Shown here: positions 6,271-14,307 of the stretch, one piece after another
Position numbering within the stretch: the stretch's first letter is position 1
Layout: each line of letters starts with the position of its first letter
NCBI GenBank assembly: GCA_002477275.1
Contig: DLOU01000038.1
Location: 4,140-30,566 of the forward strand
Direction of reading: 5' to 3'
From: Caryophanales bacterium UBA7476
GTDB lineage: Bacteria > Bacillota_I > Bacilli_A > RF39 > UBA660
DNA length: 26,427 nucleotides
Program-made: the position numbers and the translations under genes
Notes under the pieces: generated by a model
Databases searched by the model: none
What the model saw: only the letters and a program-made list of their open reading frames with translations
Told to the model about the DNA's origin: nothing

Positions 6271-7383
6271 ATGGAAATTTTAGAATTTATCAAAGATTTA
6301 GATGATGAGTTTTTAGAAAGATTTGTTAAAGAGAGAATAGATTTTTTAGAAGAAGATGAAGAAGGGTTACTGCCAGATACAATTGGATACAGGTTAAATT
6401 ATAATCCTTCTTCTTTAATTATGTTAAAGGATAAAAAGAAAGAGTTGCAACAAGTATCAATAATTGATAATTATAATGGATATATACCAAAAAATACTAG
6501 AATTGTATATGGAATGGTATACAATCCTAAAACGATGGCAAAATCAAATGGCGCAAGATATTATTATTTGGATGAAGACTCATATATTTTAGAGTTCTGT
6601 AAGTTTATTAGAGATAAAGAGATAAATACACCATATATGCTTTTTGACTATATATTTGATTTTATAAAAGATTATTTTGGTAGAATTGAACTAATAGATA
6701 GAGAAAAAATGATGAATTACTTATTAAAGAAAGATCACTATTTTTACGATCCTATTAATGAAAATAAATATAGCATGTTTAAAGGAAAAGGAAATGCAAT
6801 GTGCAGTGAAATAGGAGTTATGGCTCAAAATATTTTATCTTTCTTAGAATTTGATGTGAAATATGTAATGGGAACAATTAGACGTATATCAGAGGTTTGT
6901 GAATATATACCAGAGTTTATTGATGATGAGGAAATAATTATTAAATCATTTACAAATATAGAAGACATTAAAGAAGAATTAGAAGTAGAAAAATTAGAGA
7001 AAAGAAAATGGGAAAAAAAGAAAGCAAAATTTAAACCCGAAGGACATGCATATAACATGATTACTATTGCAGAAAATGAAAATATAGAATCAATTTTAAT
7101 AGACTTCTCAGCATCAGTTTATATTTATGACATGGAAATGAATGAAATAGGAGAAGCACCATTTATACACTATTTAGATAAAGAAAAAGAATATGTATTT
7201 AGTGATATGAGATTAAAAGATAAAACTATAGAATCAAGAAATTATTCATACATTGTACAAAATCCAATCTCATTAGCTTTAAATGAGGCATATGTAAGAG
7301 AATATAGTACATCAAGTAGTTTATATAAAGCATCAGAAGATATAAGATATAAAAAAAATAAAATAAAAAATTTATTCAGATAA
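6271..7383 (+). CDS. Transglutaminase-like (Cys-His-Asp) cytoplasmic protein
   Basis: The 370-residue protein has no signal peptide or membrane helix. Its central part carries the spaced catalytic triad of the transglutaminase/papain-like fold: GNAMCSEIGVMAQNIL with Cys178 at the start of a helix, PEGHAYNMITIAE with His259, and SILIDFSAS with Asp278. Segments around each residue match the family style (C..E.a...l..lG...; GHAwn.v; w.lD.s). Between Cys and His is a charged insertion (roughly 215-253, EELEVEKLEKRKWEKKK). Transglutaminase-like enzymes are proteases, amidases or cross-linkers; the substrate is unknown. The ribosome site GTGGTGAT precedes the ATG. It is followed within about 40 bases by rnhB. 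Confidence 0.7.
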   Translation: MEILEFIKDLDDEFLERFVKERIDFLEEDEEGLLPDTIGYRLNYNPSSLIMLKDKKKELQQVSIIDNYNGYIPKNTRIVYGMVYNPKTMAKSNGARYYYLDEDSYILEFCKFIRDKEINTPYMLFDYIFDFIKDYFGRIELIDREKMMNYLLKKDHYFYDPINENKYSMFKGKGNAMCSEIGVMAQNILSFLEFDVKYVMGTIRRISEVCEYIPEFIDDEEIIIKSFTNIEDIKEELEVEKLEKRKWEKKKAKFKPEGHAYNMITIAENENIESILIDFSASVYIYDMEMNEIGEAPFIHYLDKEKEYVFSDMRLKDKTIESRNYSYIVQNPISLALNEAYVREYSTSSSLYKASEDIRYKKNKIKNLFR

Positions 7384-7394
7384 TTATTTTGTGT

Positions 7395-7400
7395 TACAAT
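7395..7400 (+). promoter_or_regulatory. Candidate extended -10 upstream of rnhB
   Basis: TGT-TACAAT (7392-7400) is an extended -10 lying 24 bases before the rnhB ATG. The -35 region (about TTATTC at 7372) is poor, so activity would depend on the TGn element. Co-transcription from the previous gene is equally likely. Confidence 0.35.
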
Positions 7401-7423
7401 TATTTTGGATAGCGAGGAATAAT

Positions 7424-8065
7424 ATGACAAAAGAAGAATTAAAACAAATAGATAATTATGAATATGAAAGAAATCTAAGAAGTGAAGGAATTAAATTAAT
7501 TGCTGGAGTAGATGAAGTAGGACGTGGCCCACTTGTTGGACCAGTAGTGGCTGCATGTGTAATTCTTCCAGAAAACTTTAATTTAGATGGATTAACTGAT
7601 TCAAAGAAATTAAGTGAAAAAAAGAGAGACTATTTTTTTGAAGAAATAAAAAAGCAAGCTATTTCAATAGGTATAGGTATAAAAGATGAAAATGTTATTG
7701 ATGAAGTAAATATCTATGAGGCTACAAAACTAGCTATGAAAGAAGCAATAGATAACTGTGATGTAAAACCAGAACATATATTAATTGATGCTATGCCTCT
7801 TGAATTAGATATTCCAACAACATCAATAATAAAGGGTGATTTAAAAAGTATAACAATATCTGCAGCAAGTGTAATTGCTAAAGTGACAAGGGATAGAATG
7901 ATGTATGAATTAGATGAAAAATTTCCTATGTATGAATTTAAGAAAAATAAAGGTTATCCAACAAAAGCCCATATGGATGCTATAAAAAAATATGGAATAA
8001 TAAAAGAACATAGAAAAACATTTGGACCAGTAAGAGATTATATCTTAGAGAAGAAAGGAGAATAG
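7424..8065 (+). CDS. rnhB: Ribonuclease HII
   Basis: RNase HII cleaves RNA in RNA-DNA hybrids and nicks at misincorporated ribonucleotides in the genome. The diagnostic blocks are present: AGVDEVGRGPLVGPVVAA with catalytic D30/E31, DSKKLSEKKR, ILIDAMPL with D122, ISAASVIAKVTRDRMM, and the C-terminal NKGYPTKAHMDAIKKYG...HRKTFGPVR. The length of 213 residues is normal. The frame extends upstream to a GTG at 7391, but that codon overlaps a possible -10; the ATG at 7424 has GCGAGGAA six bases before it and is the better start. Two bases separate it from the flavoprotein gene, so the pair is co-transcribed. Confidence 0.95.
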   Translation: MTKEELKQIDNYEYERNLRSEGIKLIAGVDEVGRGPLVGPVVAACVILPENFNLDGLTDSKKLSEKKRDYFFEEIKKQAISIGIGIKDENVIDEVNIYEATKLAMKEAIDNCDVKPEHILIDAMPLELDIPTTSIIKGDLKSITISAASVIAKVTRDRMMYELDEKFPMYEFKKNKGYPTKAHMDAIKKYGIIKEHRKTFGPVRDYILEKKGE

Positions 8066-8067
8066 TA

Positions 8068-9459
8068 ATGTATGACGTTGTAATAATAGGAGCAGGACCT
8101 AGTGGTTTATTTAGTGCCTATGAATTAATTAAGAATAACAAAAATCTTAAAATAGCTATTTTAGATGAAGGAAAAAAAGCTGATAAAAGATTTTGTCCTA
8201 TGAATGAAAATAAAACTAAGTGTTTAAACTGTAAACCTTGTAACATATTATCTGGATATGGAGGAGCAGGAACATTTTCTGATGGTAAACTTAACTTTAT
8301 TCCAAAACTAGGAAAAAGCGATTTATATAAATACATGTCAATAAGTGAAGCAGAAAATTTAATTGATTACACTGAAGAAGTATTTAATGAATTTGGTATG
8401 GATAGTGATGTTTATCCAAGTAATATGGATGAAGCACTAAAAATAAAAGAAAAAATTGCAAAAGCAGGAACAAATCTATTAATAATTAAACAAAAACATC
8501 TAGGAAGTGATAAACTGCCTAAATACATTGAAGATTTTACTAATTATTTAGAAAACCAAAAAATCGATTGTCTTTCAAATACACTTGTTGAGACAATAAA
8601 GAAAGAAAAAAAATCATATAAAGTAATTTATACTAAAGGAAAAGAAAAAGAAGAAATTGAAACTAAATTTGTTATAGTTGCTCCAGGAAGAACGGGAGCT
8701 AAATGGGTACAATCTTTATCAGAAGAATTAAATGTACCATATACATCTCAAAGTATTGAAATAGGAGTTCGTGTTGAAACAAGAAAAGAGATACTTGAAG
8801 AACTAACAAATATAATTTATGATCCAACTATTTTTATACAAACAAAAACATATGATGATCAAATAAGGACATTCTGTACTAATCCAGGAGGCTTTGTAGC
8901 AAAAGAAAACTATTATGGATATATATGCGTAAACGGTCATGCATTAAAAGATGTTAAGAGTAATAACTCAAACTTTGCATTTATTTCTAAAGTCAATCTT
9001 ACAGAGCCTGTAACTAATACACGTGAATATGGAGAAGCAATAGCTAAAATAGCAAATACTTTAGGTGGAGGAAAACCAATTGTTCAAACATTAAAAGACT
9101 TAAGAAGAGGAAGAAGATCAACAGATAAGAGAATTAATAAAGGATTCGTTGAACCAACACTTAAAGACTATGTAGCAGGTGATTTAGCTCTTGTTCTACC
9201 ACATAGAATAATTACAAATATAAAAGAAGGACTAGAAGTTCTTGATAAGATAATTCCAGGAGTTAATAATGGAGAAACACTTCTATATGGACCAGAAATT
9301 AAATTCTTTAGTAATGAAATAGAAACAGATAATAATATGAAAATAGAAGGTGAAAATATTTACTTTGTTGGAGATGGAGCAGGAAAAGCTGGAAATATAG
9401 TAACAGCTGCCGCAACAGGAATAGTAGCCTCACGTGATATTTTAAAAAAAATAAAATAA
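8068..9459 (+). CDS. FAD-dependent dehydrogenase/oxidoreductase (COG2509-like)
   Basis: The N-terminus is a dinucleotide-binding fold, VVIIGAGPSGLFSAYEL (GAGPSG at 8-13), ending in the acidic ILDEG. It is followed by a Cys-rich segment, FCPMNENKTKCLNCKPCN, and SGYGGAGTFSDGKLN, the combination typical of COG2509 uncharacterised FAD-dependent dehydrogenases. A second FAD contact, NIYFVGDGAGKAGNIVTAAATG, closes the protein near 440-455. It has 463 residues and is cytoplasmic. The substrate of this family is not known to me; the cysteines may bind a metal or act in redox chemistry. It lies immediately after rnhB and probably belongs to the same transcript; no terminator is visible after it. Confidence 0.85.
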   Translation: MYDVVIIGAGPSGLFSAYELIKNNKNLKIAILDEGKKADKRFCPMNENKTKCLNCKPCNILSGYGGAGTFSDGKLNFIPKLGKSDLYKYMSISEAENLIDYTEEVFNEFGMDSDVYPSNMDEALKIKEKIAKAGTNLLIIKQKHLGSDKLPKYIEDFTNYLENQKIDCLSNTLVETIKKEKKSYKVIYTKGKEKEEIETKFVIVAPGRTGAKWVQSLSEELNVPYTSQSIEIGVRVETRKEILEELTNIIYDPTIFIQTKTYDDQIRTFCTNPGGFVAKENYYGYICVNGHALKDVKSNNSNFAFISKVNLTEPVTNTREYGEAIAKIANTLGGGKPIVQTLKDLRRGRRSTDKRINKGFVEPTLKDYVAGDLALVLPHRIITNIKEGLEVLDKIIPGVNNGETLLYGPEIKFFSNEIETDNNMKIEGENIYFVGDGAGKAGNIVTAAATGIVASRDILKKIK

Positions 9460-9460
9460 A

Positions 9461-9490
9461 TTGATATTTTTCTAAAATTATCATTATAAT
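9461..9490 (+). promoter_or_regulatory. Candidate upstream promoter of topA (P1)
   Basis: TTGATA (9461-9466), 18-bp spacer, TATAAT (9485-9490). It starts right after the flavoprotein stop codon. A second candidate lies downstream, so topA may have tandem promoters. Confidence 0.55.
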
Positions 9491-9505
9491 ATTAATATAA
9501 AAGAT

Positions 9506-9534
9506 TTGACAAAATTACATTCATTATGTATAAA
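9506..9534 (+). promoter_or_regulatory. Candidate proximal promoter of topA (P2)
   Basis: TTGACA (9506-9511), 17-bp spacer, TATAAA (9529-9534). The predicted start near 9541 leaves a short leader holding AAAGGAG (9545-9551) before the ATG at 9559. The -10 lies between and partly within the arms of an inverted repeat. Confidence 0.7.
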
Positions 9535-9540
9535 TGTAAT
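9514..9540 (+). repeat. Inverted repeat over the topA -10 (possible operator)
   Basis: ATTACATT (9514-9521) and AATGTAAT (9533-9540) are perfect 8-bp inverted arms separated by 11 bases. They bracket the proximal topA -10, about one and a half helical turns from centre to centre, as expected for a dimeric repressor site. No candidate regulator gene is adjacent. Confidence 0.5.
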
Positions 9541-9558
9541 GTACAAAGGAGTGGTTAT

Positions 9559-11586
9559 ATGCCAAAAAAATTAGTTATTGTCGAAAGCCCAAGTAAAAGT
9601 AAAACAATAGAAAAGTACTTAGGAGAAGACTATAAAGTAGTATCTTCGAAAGGACATATTAGAGATTTATCAACAAAAGGACAATATGGTTTAGGAGTAG
9701 ACATTGAAAATGGATTTAAACCAGATTATATTCCTGTAAAAGGTAAAACTAATCTAATTAAAGATTTGAAAAAAGATGTAAAAGATTCAAGTTACGTGTA
9801 TCTTGCAACCGACCCCGACCGTGAAGGAGAAGCAATAAGTTGGCATCTAAAAGATGCACTTGGAATAAAAGATAATAACTATAGTAGAGTGCTTTTTCAT
9901 GAAATAACTCATGATAAAGTAATAGAAGCAATAAATAATCCAACAGTAATAGATGATAATTTAGTAAAAAGTCAAGAAACAAGAAGAATATTAGATCGTA
10001 TAATAGGTTTTAGATTAAGTAAATTATTACAATCAAAAATAGGAGCTAAAAGTGCAGGACGTGTGCAAAGTGTTGCTCTTAAACTAATAGTTGATAGAGA
10101 AAGAGAAATAGAAGCTTTTAATGAAGAAGAATATTGGACTATTAAAAGTATATTCAAAGAACCTGAGTTTGAAGCAAATTTATTTAAATATAAAAATGAT
10201 GAAATTGAGTTAAAAACAGAAGAAGAAGCTGATAATGTAATTAACAATTTATCAGAAGATTATAAAGTTGAAAGTGTAGAGAAAAAAGCTCAAGCTAAAA
10301 AAAGTAAAACTCCTTTTATAACAAGTACACTTCAACAAGAAGCATCAACAAAGTTAGGTTTTCCTGCAAAAAAGACTATGTCAATTGCTCAAAAACTATA
10401 TGAAGGTATTGATATTGGTACTGAAACAGTAGGTTTAATTACATACATGAGAACTGATTCAATTCGTTTAAGTGATGAATATATAAAAAGTGCATATACA
10501 TATATTAATGATAAATATGGCAAAGAATATGTAGGTTACACAAAGAAAGCTAAGAAAAACGATAATGTACAAGATGCACACGAAGCTATTCGTCCAACTA
10601 GTGTAAATAGAGAGCCAAGTAAGATGAAAGAATTCCTTACACCAGACGAATATAAGCTTTATAGATTAATTTATATTAGAACACTCGCTTCATTAATGGC
10701 TGATGCAAAAGTTAACAAAACAACTGTTATTTTAGATAACAATGATTATAAATTTAAAGTAACTGGGCAAGAATTAATCTTTGATGGATATTTAAAAATA
10801 TATAAAGATTATGAATCATCAGAAGATGTTATTCTACCAGTACTTGAAGAAAATAAAATATATAAAACTACTATAGTAGAAAAAGAACAACATTTCACTA
10901 AACCACCAGCAAGATATACTGAAGCAAAATTAATAAAAGAAATGGAAGAGTTGGGTATAGGAAGACCATCTACTTATGCAAAAATAATTGATACTTTAAA
11001 AGAAAGAGCATATGTTACTCTTGAAGATAAAAAGTTTAAGCCAACAGAAATTGGTATTGAAACAACAGATAAACTGCAAGAATTCTTCTCAGACTTAATC
11101 AATGTTAAATACACAGCAGCAATGGAAAAAGACTTAGACTTAGTTGCTGAAGGGCAAGCCGTTTGGAACAAAGTACTTGATGAATTCTATAAATTATTTG
11201 AACCACGTGTAAAAGAAGCATTTGGAGAAATGGAGAAAAAAGCTCCACAAGAAACTGGAGAAACATGTCCAGAATGTGGTAATCCTTTAGTAATTAGAAA
11301 AGGTCGTTTTGGAGAATTTACTGCATGTAGTAATTACCCAGAATGTAAGTACATAAAAAAAGAAGAAAAGAAAGTAGTAGAAATAATGGATTGTCCAGAT
11401 TGTTCAGGAAAAATAGTAGAAAAACCAACTAGAAAAGGTAAAGTTTTCTATGGCTGTACAAATTATCCAAAATGTAAGTTTGCAAGTTGGGATAAGCCAC
11501 TTCCAGAAAATTGTCCAAATTGCGGTAAATACCTAGTTGAAAAAAATGGAAAAATTAAATGTAGTAGTTGTGACTATGAAAAATAA
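9559..11586 (+). CDS. topA: DNA topoisomerase I (type IA)
   Basis: This enzyme relaxes negative supercoils by transient single-strand breaks. The TOPRIM domain starts with LVIVESPSKSKTIEKYLG (Glu9) and contains LATDPDREGEAISWHL. The active-site tyrosine is Tyr296 in ITYMRTDSIRLS. GIGRPSTYAKII and the rest of the core are present, followed by three C-terminal zinc ribbons, each with two CxxC or CxxxxC pairs (CPECG...CSNYPEC, CPDCS...CTNYPKC, CPNCG...CSSC). From the ATG at 9559 it has 675 residues, normal for Firmicutes TopA. An upstream in-frame ATG at 9526 lies at the -10, so it cannot be the usual start; AAAGGAG supports 9559. Confidence 0.96.
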   Translation: MPKKLVIVESPSKSKTIEKYLGEDYKVVSSKGHIRDLSTKGQYGLGVDIENGFKPDYIPVKGKTNLIKDLKKDVKDSSYVYLATDPDREGEAISWHLKDALGIKDNNYSRVLFHEITHDKVIEAINNPTVIDDNLVKSQETRRILDRIIGFRLSKLLQSKIGAKSAGRVQSVALKLIVDREREIEAFNEEEYWTIKSIFKEPEFEANLFKYKNDEIELKTEEEADNVINNLSEDYKVESVEKKAQAKKSKTPFITSTLQQEASTKLGFPAKKTMSIAQKLYEGIDIGTETVGLITYMRTDSIRLSDEYIKSAYTYINDKYGKEYVGYTKKAKKNDNVQDAHEAIRPTSVNREPSKMKEFLTPDEYKLYRLIYIRTLASLMADAKVNKTTVILDNNDYKFKVTGQELIFDGYLKIYKDYESSEDVILPVLEENKIYKTTIVEKEQHFTKPPARYTEAKLIKEMEELGIGRPSTYAKIIDTLKERAYVTLEDKKFKPTEIGIETTDKLQEFFSDLINVKYTAAMEKDLDLVAEGQAVWNKVLDEFYKLFEPRVKEAFGEMEKKAPQETGETCPECGNPLVIRKGRFGEFTACSNYPECKYIKKEEKKVVEIMDCPDCSGKIVEKPTRKGKVFYGCTNYPKCKFASWDKPLPENCPNCGKYLVEKNGKIKCSSCDYEK

Positions 11587-11609
11587 AAATAAATTTTCAA
11601 AAAAAATAT

Positions 11610-11637
11610 TTTACTTAAAGTAGAAAAGTGATATACT
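11610..11637 (+). promoter_or_regulatory. Candidate pyrG promoter
   Basis: TTTACT (11610-11615), 16-bp spacer, TATACT (11632-11637) with TGA immediately upstream (extended -10). The expected start is 11643-11644, only a few bases before the terminator stem, so the terminator lies in the pyrG leader. Confidence 0.65.
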
Positions 11638-11646
11638 TTAAGAGAG

Positions 11647-11677
11647 CCTCGAGAGAAAACTCTCGGGGATTTTTTTT
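11647..11677 (+). terminator. Terminator in the pyrG leader (likely attenuator; also ends topA)
   Basis: CCTCGAGAG (11647-11655), loop AAAA, CTCTCGGGG (11660-11668), 9 pairs with one G-U, then eight Ts (11670-11677). It is the most GC-rich hairpin in the window. It lies downstream of the pyrG promoter and upstream of its start, the arrangement of the CTP-regulated pyrG attenuator of B. subtilis. The initially transcribed bases (A)GAGCC lack the GGG slippage tract used there, so the sensing mechanism would have to differ. It also stops topA transcription. Confidence 0.85.
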
Positions 11678-11697
11678 GAATTTTGGGAGGTGTGTTT

Positions 11698-13299
11698 ATG
11701 ACAAAATATGTATTTGTAACTGGAGGAGTTTGCTCTGGTTTAGGAAAGGGAATTACAGCTAGTTCAATAGCGTTACTACTAAAAGCTAAAGGATATAAAG
11801 TTTTTATGCAAAAATTTGACCCTTATATGAATGTAGATCCAGGAACAATGTCACCAATTCAACATGGTGAAGTATTTGTAACTGCAGATGGATGTGAAAC
11901 AGACTTAGATTTAGGACACTATGAAAGATTTATAGATGAAGAACTTAACTATACTTCTAACATTACAAATGGGAAAGTATATTCAAGTGTAATAGAAAAA
12001 GAAAGAAGAGGAGATTATTTAGGAGCAACAATTCAAATAGTGCCTCATATCTCAAATGAAATAAAAAATAAAATATATGAAGCAGGAAAATCATCTGGTG
12101 CTGATATTGTAATAACAGAAATAGGAGGAACAGTAGGAGATATTGAATCAAGTGTAATGATGGAATCCCTAAGACAATTTAGAAATGAACAACCACTTGA
12201 AAACACAATATTTGTTCATACTACATTAGTACCTTATCTATTTGGTTCAAACGAACTAAAAACAAAGCCAACACAAAACAGTGTTATAGAATTAAGACGT
12301 CTTGGTATTCAACCAGATATAATTGTTACACGTGCACCAGTAGATTTAGGAGACAGCATTAAGAAAAAAATCTCATTGTTCGGAAGTATTCCAATAGATA
12401 ACATCATAGAAGCAAAAGATGTAAATAATATTTATGAAATACCACTTAATTTCCATAAACAACAAATTGAAGATATCATACTAAATCATTTTAAATTAGG
12501 AGCTGCTCCAAGTAAATTAAAATATTGGGAAGATTTAGTTAAAACAGTTAATAACCTAAAAAGCGAAGTAGAAATAGCACTAGTTGGAAAATATGTAGAA
12601 CTAGAAGATGCATATCTTTCAGTAAAAGAAGCATTAAAACACGCTGGATATAAATATAAAACTAAAGTTAAAATTAATTGGGTAGATTCTGAATCGCTTG
12701 AAAAACCAGATGCAGATATCAAAAAAATATTAGGAAAGAGTAAAGGAATTCTTGTCCCAGGAGGATTTGGTTCACGTGGTATAGAAGGAAAAATAAAAGC
12801 ATGCAATTATGCAAGAGAAAACAACATTCCATATTTAGGAATTTGTCTTGGAATGCAAGTTGCAGTAATTGAATTTGCAAGAAATGTATGTGGTATAAAA
12901 GATGCATCATCACGTGAATTTAATGAATTATGTAACAATCCTGTAATTGACTTAATGAGTGATCAAAAAGCAGTTATTAATAAAGGTGGTACATTAAGAC
13001 TAGGTAACTATGATTGTAAAATAGAAAAAGATACATTAGCTTATGCTGATTATAAGAGTGAACTTATAAAAGAAAGACATAGACATCGTTATGAATTTAA
13101 TAATAAATATAAAGAAGAATTAGAGTCAAAAGGCTTAGTATTCTCAGGAACAAATCCAGAAAGTGGTTTAGTAGAAATAATTGAATTGCCATCACATAAA
13201 CATTTCATAGCATGTCAATTCCATCCAGAATTTAAATCACGCCCAAATAGACCACACCCATTATTTGATTCATTTGTAAAAGCAAGTATAGATAAATAA
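11698..13299 (+). CDS. pyrG: CTP synthase (glutamine-hydrolysing)
   Basis: Converts UTP to CTP using ATP and glutamine, the last step of de novo CTP formation. The synthetase half (about 1-270) starts with YVFVTGGVCSGLGKGITA, the phosphate-binding loop, and has GTMSPIQHGEVFVTADGCETDLDLGHYERF split over the UTP/Mg site. The class I glutamine amidotransferase half has VPGGFGSRG, PYLGICLGMQ with nucleophile Cys383, RHRHRYEFN and the His/Glu pair in CQFHPEFKSRP. The 533-residue length is standard. The ATG at 11698 has GGGAGGTG before it; the TTG at 11683 lies within that site and is rejected. Expression is probably governed by the leader terminator. The stop codon sits in the loop of its own terminator. 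Confidence 0.97.
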   Translation: MTKYVFVTGGVCSGLGKGITASSIALLLKAKGYKVFMQKFDPYMNVDPGTMSPIQHGEVFVTADGCETDLDLGHYERFIDEELNYTSNITNGKVYSSVIEKERRGDYLGATIQIVPHISNEIKNKIYEAGKSSGADIVITEIGGTVGDIESSVMMESLRQFRNEQPLENTIFVHTTLVPYLFGSNELKTKPTQNSVIELRRLGIQPDIIVTRAPVDLGDSIKKKISLFGSIPIDNIIEAKDVNNIYEIPLNFHKQQIEDIILNHFKLGAAPSKLKYWEDLVKTVNNLKSEVEIALVGKYVELEDAYLSVKEALKHAGYKYKTKVKINWVDSESLEKPDADIKKILGKSKGILVPGGFGSRGIEGKIKACNYARENNIPYLGICLGMQVAVIEFARNVCGIKDASSREFNELCNNPVIDLMSDQKAVINKGGTLRLGNYDCKIEKDTLAYADYKSELIKERHRHRYEFNNKYKEELESKGLVFSGTNPESGLVEIIELPSHKHFIACQFHPEFKSRPNRPHPLFDSFVKASIDK

Positions 13300-13315
13300 T
13301 CTATATTGCTTTTTT
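13280..13315 (+). terminator. Terminator of pyrG
   Basis: AAGCAA-G-TATAGAT (13280-13293), loop AAATA, ATCTATA-TTGCTT (13299-13311) pair with one bulged G, followed by a T-rich run. The pyrG stop codon overlaps loop and stem. Confidence 0.8.
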
Positions 13316-13333
13316 CTTTTAAAATGATATAAT
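13306..13333 (+). promoter_or_regulatory. Promoter of the first tandem paralogue
   Basis: TTGCTT (13306-13311), 16-bp spacer, TATAAT (13328-13333) preceded by TGA (extended -10). The -35 is carved from the descending arm of the pyrG terminator. Confidence 0.65.
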
Positions 13334-13358
13334 ACTGGTAATTTAAGTAGGTGGTAGT

Positions 13359-14225
13359 ATGAAAAAATATAAGTTATGTCTATTTTATTCAACCAGAGTT
13401 TATGCAAAACTAATAGATAAAGAATTTACTGACTTAAAAGAAATAGATAAAATAACGTCTAATTATGATACTGAAGAATCATTTAGAAACGATTTATCTA
13501 TAAAAGAAAGAATAGATAATATTCAAGCTTCTCTTTATGGTTATATTATGAGTATTAAAAGCAATAAAGCAAAAAAGGGAAGAGTTGCAATTATCGAAGA
13601 AGAAGACAAAAATGTAAGGTTTATTAAACCATTATATAAAGTAAGTAAAAGATATTCTTCACCCAAAAAACTTATTAATTCAATTATAAAAAGATTAAAA
13701 GAAGAAAATGATATAAAACTATTATCAGGTTTTATACTAAATTATAGAAGCACATTCTATACACCATATAACCAATATAGAGGAATAAATAAAATGAAAA
13801 ATTCTCTATATTATGGTGGGAATATACATCCAGTAGGAAAAAAAGAACAAGAATATTACAATAGAGTTATTTCTTTAATAAAAGAAACATTAGAATTTGG
13901 CCTAGATAAAGTAGAAGATAAGATTAATGATGATAAATACTTTTTACTAAGAATAATGAGCGATTATTTAGATAGCCATATTTATAATGATAGAGTTAGA
14001 ATTAATGATAAAGATATTGAAGAATTAGAACATAGTAAACTAAATAAAGAAAAATCAAGTGAGATAACTAATGAAGATATGCTATATAGAAGATTAATGG
14101 AAAAAGCATATAATGACGCGTTAGAAGAAGGAAGAAATCCATCTCTATTAGATATATATAATGATGAATATCAAGAAGAATTAAACAGCATAAAATATTT
14201 TTTATTAAAAAGAAAAGATAAATAA
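13359..14225 (+). CDS. Unknown protein, tandem paralogue 1
   Basis: I do not recognise this 288-residue family. The protein is soluble and Lys/Asp/Tyr-rich, without signal or membrane segments. It is collinear with the next gene product: both start K-Y-(K/R)-L-C-L, then share LKEIDKIT at about 25-35, a K-G-R/T-(V/I)-(A/G)-(V/I) strand near 75-80, SPKKL before an S-x-I helix, and a C-terminal block KSSEI..E...LYR(R/K)LME(K/E)AY.D.L followed by an (S/N)LL(D/G)IY.(D/E)(E/K)Y motif. The last block looks like a paired helix for protein binding. The N-terminal half suggests a mixed alpha/beta domain. It has its own promoter, AGGTGG ribosome site and terminator, so it is an independent unit. Confidence 0.85.
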   Translation: MKKYKLCLFYSTRVYAKLIDKEFTDLKEIDKITSNYDTEESFRNDLSIKERIDNIQASLYGYIMSIKSNKAKKGRVAIIEEEDKNVRFIKPLYKVSKRYSSPKKLINSIIKRLKEENDIKLLSGFILNYRSTFYTPYNQYRGINKMKNSLYYGGNIHPVGKKEQEYYNRVISLIKETLEFGLDKVEDKINDDKYFLLRIMSDYLDSHIYNDRVRINDKDIEELEHSKLNKEKSSEITNEDMLYRRLMEKAYNDALEEGRNPSLLDIYNDEYQEELNSIKYFLLKRKDK

Positions 14226-14256
14226 AAGTATAGTTAAGTAAAACTATGCTTTTTAT
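14225..14256 (+). terminator. Terminator after paralogue 1
   Basis: AGTATAGTT (14227-14235), loop AAGTAA, AACTATGCT (14242-14250), 9 pairs with one G-U, preceded by As and followed by a T-rich stretch. Confidence 0.75.
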
Positions 14257-14285
14257 TTTACTTTTGAATTTTATTATGATATATT
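14257..14285 (+). promoter_or_regulatory. Promoter of paralogue 2 (and xer-comN)
   Basis: TTTACT (14257-14262), 17-bp spacer, TATATT (14280-14285) preceded by TGA (extended -10). It is followed by AGGAGGG and the ATG at 14308. Confidence 0.65.
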
Positions 14286-14307
14286 TTAACTAAATAGGAG
14301 GGTACGT

